A stretch of DNA of 64,000 nucleotides from Euonymus europaeus (taxonomy: Eukaryota; Streptophyta; Magnoliopsida; Celastrales; Celastraceae): the NCBI GenBank assembly GCA_963580455.1, contig OY756968.1:15965996-16029995 (forward strand), in the 5' to 3' direction. The translations under genes and the position numbers were made by a program. Within the stretch, counting starts at the first letter, position 1. Each line of letters begins with the position of its first letter. Under the pieces are notes generated by a model, which was not told the origin of the DNA, made no database searches, and saw only the letters and a list, made by a program, of their open reading frames with translations. This document shows, in pieces, positions 51,501 to 61,779 of this stretch.

Positions 51501-52729
51501 CAAAGCTCCTCCATAGAGAGAGTTGAGCAACTTCGGACCATCATAATTGCTCGGTGTATAATTTTTATTGTTATTCTATGTCAAATTTTTTGAGTATAAG
51601 CTTCCTAGATTATTTCAATACCAAAACGCCAACTTTCTATGACAAATGGACAAAATCATTAAAAGCTCCTGCATAGGGAGAGTTGATTAACTTCGGACCG
51701 TCAAAGTTGGTCGGTGTACACTTTTTATTGTTTTTCTATGTCAAATTTTTTGCATAAAAACTTCCTAGATTATTTCGATGCCAAAACACCAACTTTTTAT
51801 GAAAAATGCACAAAACTGTGAAATGATCCTCCATAGAGAGAGTTGAGCAACTTCGGACCATCAATGTTGCTCTGTGTACTCCTTTTATTGTTCTTCTATG
51901 TTAAATTTTATGAGTATAAGCTTCATAGATTATTTCGATGGCAAAACACCAACTTTCTATGACAAATGGACGAAACCGTTAAAAGTACCTCCATAGAGAG
52001 AGTTGAGCAACTTCGGGCTATCAAAATTGCTCGGCGTACATTTTTTATTTTCTTCTATGTCAAATTTTACGAGTATAACCTTCATATATTATTTCAATGC
52101 TAAAACACCAACTTTCTATGACAAATCGAAATAGCCATTAAAAGCACCTCCATAGAGAGTGTTGAGCTAATTCGAAACATCAAAGTTGCTCGGTGTACAC
52201 TTTTTATTGTTCCTCTAAGTCAAATTTTTTGAGTATAAGCTTCCTAGATTATTTCGATGCCAAAACGCCAACTTTCTATGAAAAATGGTCGAAACCATTC
52301 AAAGCTCCTCCATAGAGAGAGTTGAGCAACTTCGGACCATCATAGTTGCTCGGTGTACAATTTTTATTGTTATTCTATGTCAAATTTTATGGGTATAAGC
52401 TTCCTAGATTATTTCGATGCCAAAATACCAACATTCTGTGACAAATCGAAATAACCATTAAAAGCTCTTCCATAGAGAGAGTTGAGCAAATTCGAAGCAT
52501 CAAAGTTGCTCGGTGTACACTTTTTATTGTTCCTCTATGTCAAATTTTTTGAGTATAAGCTTCCTAGATTATTTCATTACAAAACGCCAACTTTCTATGA
52601 CAAATGGACAAAACCATTAAAAGCTCCTCCATAGGGAGAGTTGAGTAACTTCGGACCACCAAAGTTGGTCGGTGTACACTTTTTATAGTTCTTCTATGTC
52701 AAATTTTTTGCATAAAAACTTCCAAGATT

Positions 52730-52734
52730 ATTTC
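52730..52734. repeat. Target-site duplication ATTTC (left of LTR 3)
   Basis: ATTTC precedes TGTGACGACC and recurs at 55,088-55,092 after the element. The uninserted paralogue at 59,185-59,189 has one copy. Confidence 0.92.
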
Positions 52735-52980
52735 TGTGACGACCCAGCCCAGTCCACCAGCTACACTGGTCCTCTGGCACCGCGGCCTCACATTCAGGCT
52801 CCATGGGCCCCACCCCCAACCCATCACCAGCCCACTAGTATTTCAAGTGGTTGGGAGGTTGTTGCTGGGAATCGAACACACGACCTCCCAGCCTTTAACA
52901 TAGTGCCCATGGCAACCTATGCCACCAACTACCTTTGACATAGGGCACTTGGCATCCTATGCCACCAGCTAAGCCATGCT
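52735..52980 (-). other. tRNA-like (SINE-like) module at the end of LTR 3
   Basis: On the minus strand, TGGCTTAGCTGG (52,965-52,976) fits the RNA polymerase III A-box pattern and GTTCGATTC (52,869-52,877) fits the B-box core. A 40-bp tandem duplication (52,894-52,933 and 52,934-52,973) separates them, giving 87 bp between boxes; without it the spacing would be about 47 bp, closer to tRNA genes. The module is bounded by an internal LTR-type end at 52,981 and the true terminus TGTGACGACC at 52,735. It is not a functional tRNA gene. A captured SINE or tRNA relic is my inference. Confidence 0.4.
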
Positions 52981-53571
52981 GTGACGCCCCGACCCAAATT
53001 TCCAGGCACTGAGCCGGGAGCGACACTTTAGGCGTGTGCTCCGTCACTAAGGACCTCACCACACGCCAACCTAACCCCGGATTCTAACAGAAATCCGACA
53101 GCACCTCCCCGTATATCGGAGGGTGCCAACCTGGAGTCACATCTCATTTAACACGAAACAATAATCAATAATAATCAGAGAAGTTCCGCAGCCTAACAGG
53201 GCCTCTGGCCATCTATCCACATTCACACACTAGGCAGGGCCTCAGGCCTCCTAATCACATACAATCAATAAGCAAAACATATTCATATCAATAATATCAT
53301 CAAAGACTATCAAAGTCAATCAATCCAGACCCAAGGTCCTATATCCAGGTACAAGAATCCCGATCACACGGCATACCTCCCGACCATCCATCAAACATAC
53401 CGAAAAGGTATTTAAGCAACATAATAGTCAACCAATAAAAGTACTACATGTACTTAATTCATAACCAAGGTTCTCAAACAACCAAATACATATCCTAGTG
53501 CTCCTAGGGTGGCCTTCCATGTCACGCCGCCTCCTACTGATCCGCAGCCTGGTTCTCAGCACCAGTCTCAC

Positions 53572-54555
53572 CTGAAGGATACAGAAAAGTAATAGGGTGA
53601 GCAGGAGGCTCAGTAGGGAAAACAAAATGAATCATAAGAACATAAAGGCTGAATATTGAAATAAGCTCAATGCAGCAACATGACATCCTAAAATGTCACA
53701 ACAATGTACAACCTCGGGCTACACCCTACAGCGCCTGGCACTAGTCAACGAATATTTCGGAAAATCATCGGAACCCTTGCACTTTGCCCCGGAACGACTA
53801 TAGGTGCATCTACACCATGGAAATCCCAATTCTGGCAACAATGTGCCCATTCGGTATCCAACATCATCACAATGGTATAACCTAATGATACTACGAGTCC
53901 ATACTCGTAGACCCTATGCATCTAATATTCATGTCCAATAATGTCATGCAAAAGAAGCTCGTATATATAACAATCCTATATATATATACATAACTACATG
54001 ATGCATGAACGAGGTTTATCATGCCCAATAGATGATTAAGCATTCAAAGGGTATGCAAATTCGTCAATAACCAACAACAAGGTTCGTTCTTCCTAAGAAA
54101 CAATTTAGGCAAGAACACAAATAATAAAGACCAATGAAGAATTTCAACCGCTCTTTAGAGAAGAACAATATGATAAAAAATGGGGTAAGAATCCCTACCT
54201 CAATTCCCAAGCAAAAGCTTACCAACTCAAATTCCCAAAACTAGGGTTTCGAGCTTCTCTTTCAACCTATCCATTTCAACCAACCAATCCCATATTCTGG
54301 TATCAATAACATCCATATACCATAAAAACATGAATTTAATCATAAATCAAGAGAGACATACCTTCTCTCTCTAGGATTTCACCAAATCCTCAAAACTCCA
54401 CCCAATTCAAAACTCAACCTAAACCAATGATCAAACCTAGTAAAACAATCATAAATAACCCTAGAATCAACATATATAAACCCCAAAACTTAACTCTTCA
54501 CGAATCATGCTAGATCTAACGAAAACCTAGAATTTTGAAACACGGAAAAACTCAC
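53572..54555 (-). other. Possible intron inside LTR 3 (splice-like signals)
   Basis: Minus-strand donor GGTGAGT at about 54,555 and acceptor (pyrimidine-rich, TTCAG followed by GTGAG) ending at 53,572. These correspond in position to 11,716 and 12,894 in LTR 1. No transcript evidence and no clear flanking reading frames. Confidence 0.3.
53962..53990. repeat. AT-rich run in LTR 3
   Basis: Two short TA-dinucleotide stretches (TATATATAA and TATATATATATA) beside ACATGATGCATGA, in the position of the longer (AT)n runs of LTR 1. Confidence 0.8.
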
Positions 54556-54650
54556 CTTTGATCTTAAAATCCTTTGGAACGTTGCTTGAATCTTCAACCC
54601 AAGCTCCAAATCTTCAATAATCTCTCAAAACCTCACTTTCTCTCTTTGAT

Positions 54651-54670
54651 TTTCTCTCTCTCTCTCTCAC
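54651..54670 (-). repeat. GA-rich tract in LTR 3
   Basis: CT-dinucleotide run on the + strand, purine (GA) on the element's sense strand, equivalent to 11,591-11,628. Confidence 0.8.
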
Positions 54671-54737
54671 TAGAATCAAGTCTCACGAAGAAAATACCAT
54701 TTCTGGTCGCGTACTGGCTTTTAACAGCTCGGGGAGC

Positions 54738-54851
54738 GCCTAGGCGTTCAGAATTTGCTCCTAGGCGCATTGACCTTGATTTTAAATTTTTACTCACTAT
54801 CCCGTGCAACTTTTGTACACGCCTAGGCGCACGCCTAGGCGCCCTCCTAGG
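54738..54851. repeat. CCTAGG palindrome cluster in LTR 3
   Basis: Five CCTAGG hexamers at 54,739, 54,760, 54,822, 54,834 and 54,846, three of them within the 10-bp palindrome CGCCTAGGCG. The cluster sits between the conserved ATATATCAAATCGAAGC block and the GA-rich tract, exactly where LTR 1 has its GTCCGGAC cluster. Confidence 0.9.
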
Positions 54852-55087
54852 CGTGTGGCCTTACTTTTTGTTTTAGCTCCGTCTCGTTCTTAGCTTCGAT
54901 TTGATATATTATGGGCCCGAAACAGACATCTGTGCTAAAAGTTATGACCGATTTACCGAACCTAGTTCTAAAACTATCATTTAGGCCTTATACACTTCCA
55001 ATGGTCCGTTATCACTTCGAACCCATTTTTCAATAATTATTACTTAAAATTTAACCAAACATAATATTTTTGGGTCAGGATCTCACA

Positions 55088-55092
55088 ATTTC
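55088..55092. repeat. Target-site duplication ATTTC (right of LTR 3)
   Basis: Second copy of the duplication. The satellite continues in phase as ATTTCAATGCCAAAACACC. Confidence 0.92.
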
Positions 55093-57340
55093 AATGCCAA
55101 AACACCAACTTTCTATGATAAATGGATAAAACTGTTAAAAGCTCCTCCATAGAGAGAGTTAAAGAACTTCAGACCATCAAAGTTGCTCGAAGTACACTTT
55201 TTGTTGTTCTTCTATGTCAAATTTTTTGCGTATAAACTTCCTAGATCATTTCGATGCCATAACATCAACTTTATATGACAAATGGATAAAACCGTTAAAA
55301 GTTTCTCCGTAGAGAGAGCTGAGCAACTTTGGACCATCAAAGTTGCTTGGTGTACACTTTTTATTGTTCTTCAATGTGAAATTTTACGAATATATGCTTA
55401 CTAGATTATTTCGATGGCAAAACACCAACTTTTTATGAAAAATGCATAAAACCGTTAAATGATCCTCCATAGAGAGAGTTGAGCAACTTTGGACGATTAA
55501 AGTTGCTCGGTGTACTCCTTTTATTATTCTTCTATGTCAAATTTTATGAGTATAAGATTCCTAGATTATTTCGATGCCAAAACACCAACTTTTTATGAAA
55601 AATACACAAAACCGTTAAATGATCCTCCATAGAGAGAGTTGAGCAACTTTGGACTATCAAAGTTGCTCGGTGTACGCCTTTTATTGTTCTTCTATGTCAA
55701 ATTTTATGAGTATAAGCTTTCTAGATTATTTCGATGCCAAAACAGCAACTTTCTACGACAAATCGACGAAACTATTCAAAGCACCTCCATAGAGAGAGTT
55801 GAGCAACTTCGTACCATCATAGTTGCTCGGTGTACAATTTTAATTGTTATTCTATCTCAAATTTTATGGGTATAAGCTTCCTAGATTATTTCAATGTCAA
55901 AACACCAACTTTCAATGACAAATCGAAATAACCATTAAAAGCTCCTCCATAGAGAGAGTTGAGAAAATTCGAACTATCGAAGTTGCTCAGTGTACACTTT
56001 TTATTGTTCCTCTATGTCAAATTTTTTGAGTATAAGTTTCCTAGATTATTTCAGTACCAAAACGCCAACTTTCTATGATAAATGGACAAAACCATTAAAA
56101 GCACCTCCATAGGGAGAGTTGAGCAACTTCGGACTATCAACGTCTATGTCAAATTTTATGCGTATAAGCTTTCTAGATTATTTCGATGCCAAAACTGCAA
56201 CTTTCTATTACAAATCGACGAAACCATTCAAAGGTCCTCCATAGAGAGAGTTGAGCAACTTCAGACCATCATAATTGCTCGGTGTATAATTTTTATTGTT
56301 ATTCTATGTCAAATTTTTCGAGTATAAGCTTCCTAGATTATTTCAATACCAAAACGCCAACTTTCTATGACAAATGGACAAAATCATTAAACCCTCCTGC
56401 ATAGGAAGAGTTGGGTAACTTCGGACCATCAAAATTGGTCGGTGTACACTTTTTATTGTTCTTCTATGTCAAATTTTTTGCATAAAAACTTTCTAGATTA
56501 TTTTGATGCCAAAACACCAACTTTCTATGACAAATAGACAAAACTGTGAAAAGCACCTCGATAGAGAGAGTTGAGTAACTTCAAACCATCAAAGTTGCTC
56601 GAAGTACAGTTTTTATTGTTCTTCTATGTCAAATTTTTTTGGTATAAACTTCCTAGATCTTTTCGATGTCATAACACCAACTTTCTATGACAAATGGTCA
56701 AAATCGTTAAAAGTTCCTCCATAGAGAGAGCTGAGCGACTTCGGACCATCAAAGTTGCTCGGTGTACACTTTTTATTGTTCTTCTATTTGAAATTTTACG
56801 AGTCTATGCTTACTAGATTATTTCGATGCCAAAACACCAACTTTTTATGAAAAATGCACAAAACTGTTAAATGATCCTCCATAGAGAGAGTTGAGCAACT
56901 TCGGACCATCAAAGTTGCTCTGTGTACTCCTTTTATTGTTCTTCTATGTCAAATTTTACGAGTATAAGCTTCCTAGATTATTTCGATGGCAAAACATCAA
57001 CTTTCTATGACAAATGGACGAAACCGTTAAAAGCACCTCCATAGAGAGAGTTGAGCAACTTCGGGCTATCAAAGTTGCTCGGCGTGCATTTTTTATTTTC
57101 TTCTATGTCAAATTTTACGAGTATAAGCTTCATAGATTATTTCGATGCCAAAACACCAACTTTCTATGACAAATCGAAATAACCATTAAAAGCACCTCCA
57201 TCGAGAGTGTTGAGCAAATTTGAAACATCAAAGTTTCTCGGTGTACACTTTTTATTGTTCCTCTAAGTCAAATTTTTTGATTATAAGCTTCCTATGACAA
57301 ATGGACAAAACCTTTAAAAGCTTCTTCATAGGGAGAGTTG
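55088..57340. repeat. Segmental duplication in block 3b, copy 1
   Basis: Aligns in order with 59,185-61,783 (offset about 4,097 at the left, 4,417 in the middle, 4,446 on the right; the shifts come from internal indels and about two extra monomers in copy 2). Both copies end in the same shortened monomer where CTTCCTATGACAAATGGAC lacks about 35 bp (57,287 and 61,730). Confidence 0.75.
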
Positions 57341-59184
57341 AGCAACTTCGGACTATCAATGTTGCTCGGTGTAGACCTTTTATTATTCTTCTATCTCAAA
57401 TTTTACGAGTATAAGCTTTCTAGATTATTTCGATGCCAAAACTACAACTTTGTATGACAAATCGACGAAACCATTCAAAGCTCCTCCATAGAGAGAGTTC
57501 AGCAACTTCGGACCATCATAATTGTTCGGTGTATAATTTTTATTGTTATTCTATGTCAAATTTTTTGAGTATAAGCTTCCTAGATTATTTCAATACCAAA
57601 ACGCTAACTTTCTATGAAAAATCGACGAAACTATTAAAAGCTCATCCATAGAGAGAGTTGAGAAACTTTGGACCATCATAGTTGCTCGGTGTACAATTTT
57701 TATTGTTATTCTATGTCAAATTTTATGAGTATAAGCTTCTTAGATTATTTCGATGCCTAAACACCAACTTTCTATGACAAATCCAAATAACCATTAAAAG
57801 CTCCTCCATAGAGAGGGTTCAACAAATTCGAACGATCAAAGTTGCTCGGTGTACACGTTTTATTGTTCCTCTATGTCAAATTTTTTGAGTATAAGCTTCC
57901 TAGATTATTTCGATACCAAAACGCCAACTTTCTATGACAAATGGACAAAACCGTTAAAAGCTCCTCCATTGAGAGAGTTGAGTAACTTCAGACGATCAAA
58001 GTTGCTCGGTGTACACTTTTTATTGTTCTTCTATGTGAAATTTTACGAGTATATGCTTACAAGATTATTTCGATGACAAAACACCAACTTTTTATGAAAA
58101 ATGGACAAAACCGTTAAAATGATCCTCCATAGAGAGAGTTGAGCAACTTCGGATGATCAAAGTTGCTCGGTGTACTCCTTTTATTATTCTATTATGTCAA
58201 ATTTTACGAGTATAAGCTTCCTAGATTATTTTGATGCCAAAACAAAAACTTTTATGAAAAATGCAAAAAACCGTTAAATGATCCGCCATAGAGAGAGTTG
58301 AGCAACTTTGGACTATCAAAGTTGCTCGGTGTACACCTTTTATTGTTCTTCTATGTCAAATTTTACGAGTATAAGCTTTCTATATTATTTCGACGCCAAA
58401 ACAACAACTTTCTATGACAAATCGACGAAACCATTCAAAGCTCCTCCATAGAGAGAGTTGAGCAACTTCGGACCATCATAGTTGCTCGGTGTACAATTTT
58501 TATTGTTATTCTATGTCAAATTTTACGGGTATAAGCTTGCTAGATTATTTCGATGCCAAAACACCAACTTTCTATGACAAATCGAAATAACCATTAAAAG
58601 CTCCTCCATAGAGAGAGTTGAGCAAATTCGAAGCATCAAAGTTGCTCGGTGTACACTTTTTATTGTTCCTTTAAGTCAAATTTTTTGAGTATAAGCTTCG
58701 TAGATTATTTCAATACCAAAATGCCAACTTTCTATGATAAATGGAAAACCATTAAAAGCTCCTCCATAGGGAGAGTTGAGCAACTTCGGACTATCAATGT
58801 TGCCCGGTGTAGACCTTTTATTATTCTTCTATGTCAAATTTTACGAGTATAAGCTTTCTAGATTATTTCAATGCCAAAACTGCAACTTTCTATGACAAAT
58901 TGACAAAACCATTCAAATATCCTCCATAGAGAGAGTTGAGCAACTTCGGACCATCATAATTGCTCGGTGTATAATTTTTATTGTTATTCTATGTCAAACT
59001 TTTCGAGTATAAGCTTCCTAGATTATTTCAATACCAAAACGCAAACTTTCTATGACAAATGGACAAAATCATTAAAAGCTCCTGCATATGGAGAGTTGGG
59101 TAACTTCGAACCGTCAAAGTTGGTCGGTGTACACTTTTTATTGTTCTTCTATGTCAAATTTTTTGCATCAAAACTTCCAAGATT

Positions 59185-59189
59185 ATTTC
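59185..59189. other. Paralogous empty site for LTR 3
   Basis: CTTCCAAGATTATTTCAATG at 59,173-59,192 followed by CCAAAACACC matches the left and right flanks of LTR 3 joined with a single ATTTC. Downstream AAATGGATAAAACTGTTAAA and GCTCGAAGTACAC also match 55,118 onward. Confidence 0.85.
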
Positions 59190-59737
59190 AATGCCAAAAC
59201 ACCAACTTTCTATTATAAATGGATAAAACTGTTAAAAGCTCCTCCATAGAGAGAGTTGAGGAACTTCAGACCATCAAAGTTGCTCGAAGTACACTTTTTA
59301 TTGTTCTTCTATGTCAAATTTTTTGCGTATAAACTTCCTAGATCATTTCGATGCCATAACACCAACTTTCTCTGACAAAGGAACAAAACCGTTAAAAGTT
59401 CCTCCATAGAGTGAGCTGAGCAACTTGGGACCATCAAAGTTGCTTGGTGTACACTTTTTATTGTTCTTCAATGTGAAATTTTACGAGTATATGCTTACTA
59501 GATTATTTCGATGGCAAAACACCAACTTTTTATGAAAAATGCATAAAACCGTTAAATGATCCTCCATAGAGAGAGCTGAGCAACTTTGGACGATTAAAGT
59601 TTCTTGGTGTACTCCTTTTATTATTCTTCTATGTCAAATTTTACGAGTATAAGATTCCTAGATTATTTCGATGCCAAAACACCAACTTTTTATGAAAAAT
59701 ACACAAAACCGTTAAAAGCTCCTCCATAGAGAGAGTT

Positions 59738-59765
59738 GAGCAACTTCGGACCATCAAAGTTGCTC
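59738..59765. other. Representative monomer dyad (hairpin-capable)
   Basis: GAGCAACTT (59,738-59,746) and AAGTTGCTC (59,757-59,765) form a perfect 9-bp inverted repeat around the 10-base spacer CGGACCATCA. The same arrangement recurs in a large share of monomers across the window. It is given here as one clear example; it is not a transcription terminator, since no gene precedes it. Confidence 0.9.
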
Positions 59766-61779
59766 GGTGTAAACCTTTTATTGTTCTTCTATGTAAAATT
59801 TTATGAGTATAAGCTTCCTAGATTGTTTCGATGCCAAAACACCAACTTTTTATGACAAATGGACAAAATCGTTAAAAGTACCTCTATAGAGAGAGTTGAG
59901 CAACTTCGGACCGTCAAAGTTGCTCGGTGTACACTTTTGATTGAAAGAAAAGTCAAATTTCATGAGTATAAGCTTCCTTGGTTATTTCGATCCCAAAACA
60001 CGAACTTGTTATGAAAAATGCACAAAACCGTTAAAAGCTCCTTTATAGTGAGAGTTGCGCAAATTTGAACCATTAAAGTTGCTCGGTGTACATCTTCTAT
60101 TGTTATCCTATGTCAAATTTTACGAGTATAGGCTTCCTAGATTATTTCGATGCCAAAACACCAACTTTCTATGACAAATGGACGAAACCGTTAAAAGCTC
60201 CTCCATAGAGAGAGTTGAGCAACTTCGGACCATCATAGTTGCTCGGTGTACAATTTTAATTGTTATTCTATCTCAAATTTTTTGGGTATATGCTTCCTAG
60301 ATTATTTCGATGCCAAAACACCAACTTTCAATGACAAATCGAAATAACCATTAAAAGCTCCTTCATAGAGAGAGTTGAGCAAATTCGAACCATCAAAGTT
60401 GCTCGGTGTACACTTTTTATTGTTCCTCTATGTCAAATTTTTTGAGTATAAGCTTCCTAGATTATTTCAATACCAAAACACCAACTTTCTATGATAAATG
60501 GACAAAACCATTAAAAGCACCTCCATAGGGAGAGTTGAGCAACTTCGGACTATCAATGTTGCTCGGTGTAGACCTTTTATTATTCTTCTATGTCAAATTT
60601 TATGCGTATAAGCTTTCTAGATTATTTCAATGCCAAAACTGCAACTTTCTATTACAAATCGACGAAACCATTCAAAGCTCCTCCATAGAGAGAGTTGAGC
60701 AACTTCAGACCATCATAATTGCTCGGTGTATAATTTTTATTGTTATTCTATGTCAAATTTTTCGAGTATAAGCTTCCTAGATTATTTCAATACCAAAACG
60801 CCAACTTTCTATGACAAATGGACAAAATCATTAAAGCCTCTTGCATAGGGAGAGTTGGGTAACTTCGGACCATCAAAGTTGGTCGGTGTACACTTTTTTT
60901 TGTTCTTCTATGTCAAATTTTTTGCATAAAAACTTTCTAGATTATTTTGATGCCAAGACACCAACTTTCTATGACAAATGGACAAAACTGTTAAAAGCTC
61001 TTCCATAGAGAGAGTTGAGTAACTTCAGACCGTCAAAATTGCTCGAAGTACACTTTTTATTGTTCTTCTATGTCAAATTTTTTTGTATAAACTTCCTAGA
61101 TCATTTCGATGTCATAACAGCAACTTTCTATGACAAATGGACAAAATCGTTAAAAGTTCCTACATAGAGAGAGCTGAACAACTTCGGACCATCAAAGTTG
61201 CTCGGTGTACACTTTTTATTGTTCTTCTATTTGAAATTTTACGAGTATATGCTTACTAGATTATTTCGATGCCAAAACACCAACTTTTTATGAAAAATGC
61301 ACAAAACTGTTAAATGATCCTCCATAGAGAGAGTTGAGCAACATTGGACCATCAAAGTTGCTCTGTGTACTCCTTTTATTGTTCTTCTATGTCAAATTTT
61401 ACGAGTATAAGCTTCCTAGATTATTTCGATGGCAAAACATCAACTTTCTATGACAAATGGATTAAACCGTTAAAAGCACCTCCATAGAGTGAGTTGAGCA
61501 ACTTCAGGCTATCAAAGTTGCTCGGCGTACATTTTTTATTTTCTTCTATGTCAAATTTTACGAGTATAAGCTTCATAGATTATTTCGATGCCAAAACACC
61601 AACTTTCTATGACAAATCAAAATAACCATTAAAAGCAACTCCATAGAGAGTGTTGAGCAAATTTGAAACATCAAAGTTGCTCGGTGTACACTTTTTATTG
61701 TTCCTCTAAGTCAAATTTTTTGAGTATAACCTTCCTATGACAAATGGACAAAACCGTTAAAAGCTCCTTCATAGAAAGA

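Larger units (their letters stand above)
43851..52734. repeat. 160-bp satellite array, block 3a
   Basis: After the dimer domain the array returns to a mixture in which GTGTACAC and AAGCTT reappear. New marker types are GACAAATCGAAATAACC, AAACCATTCAAAGCTCC, GTTGCTCGAAGTACAC, GTGTACTCCTTTTATTATT and TTAAATGATCCTCC. One GAAAGAAA variant occurs at 47,095. Contains the 1,441-bp and 1,280-bp multimers. No gene is seen. Confidence 0.96.
52735..55087 (-). mobile_element. Solo LTR, family X, copy 2, reverse orientation (2,353 bp)
   Basis: On the minus strand it starts TGTGAGATCCTGACCC (from 55,087) and shares with LTR 1 a block containing GGTTCGGTAAAT, GTCTGTTTCGGGC and CATAATATATCAAATCGAAG, the GA-rich tract, the splice-like signals, the AT run and, near the other end, CTCCGATATACGGGGAGGTG. 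It differs in ending with an additional 246 bp beyond an internal GGGTCGGGGCGTCACA terminus. The 5-bp duplication ATTTC brackets the whole 2,353 bp, so the extra piece was integrated with the rest. No coding domains are visible. Same family as LTR 1 but clearly diverged. Confidence 0.85.

Noticed and set aside
52861..52980. Functional tRNA gene
   Set aside because: A- and B-box-like motifs are too far apart, a 40-bp duplication interrupts them, and no acceptor-stem pairing is evident.
54574..54876. 100-residue frame in LTR 3
   Set aside because: It runs antisense to the element through the CT tract and the palindrome cluster; low-complexity composition and no domain.
59738..59765. Rho-independent terminator
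   Set aside because: The stem is followed by GGTGTA rather than a T-run, there is no upstream gene, and the motif is part of a eukaryotic satellite monomer.
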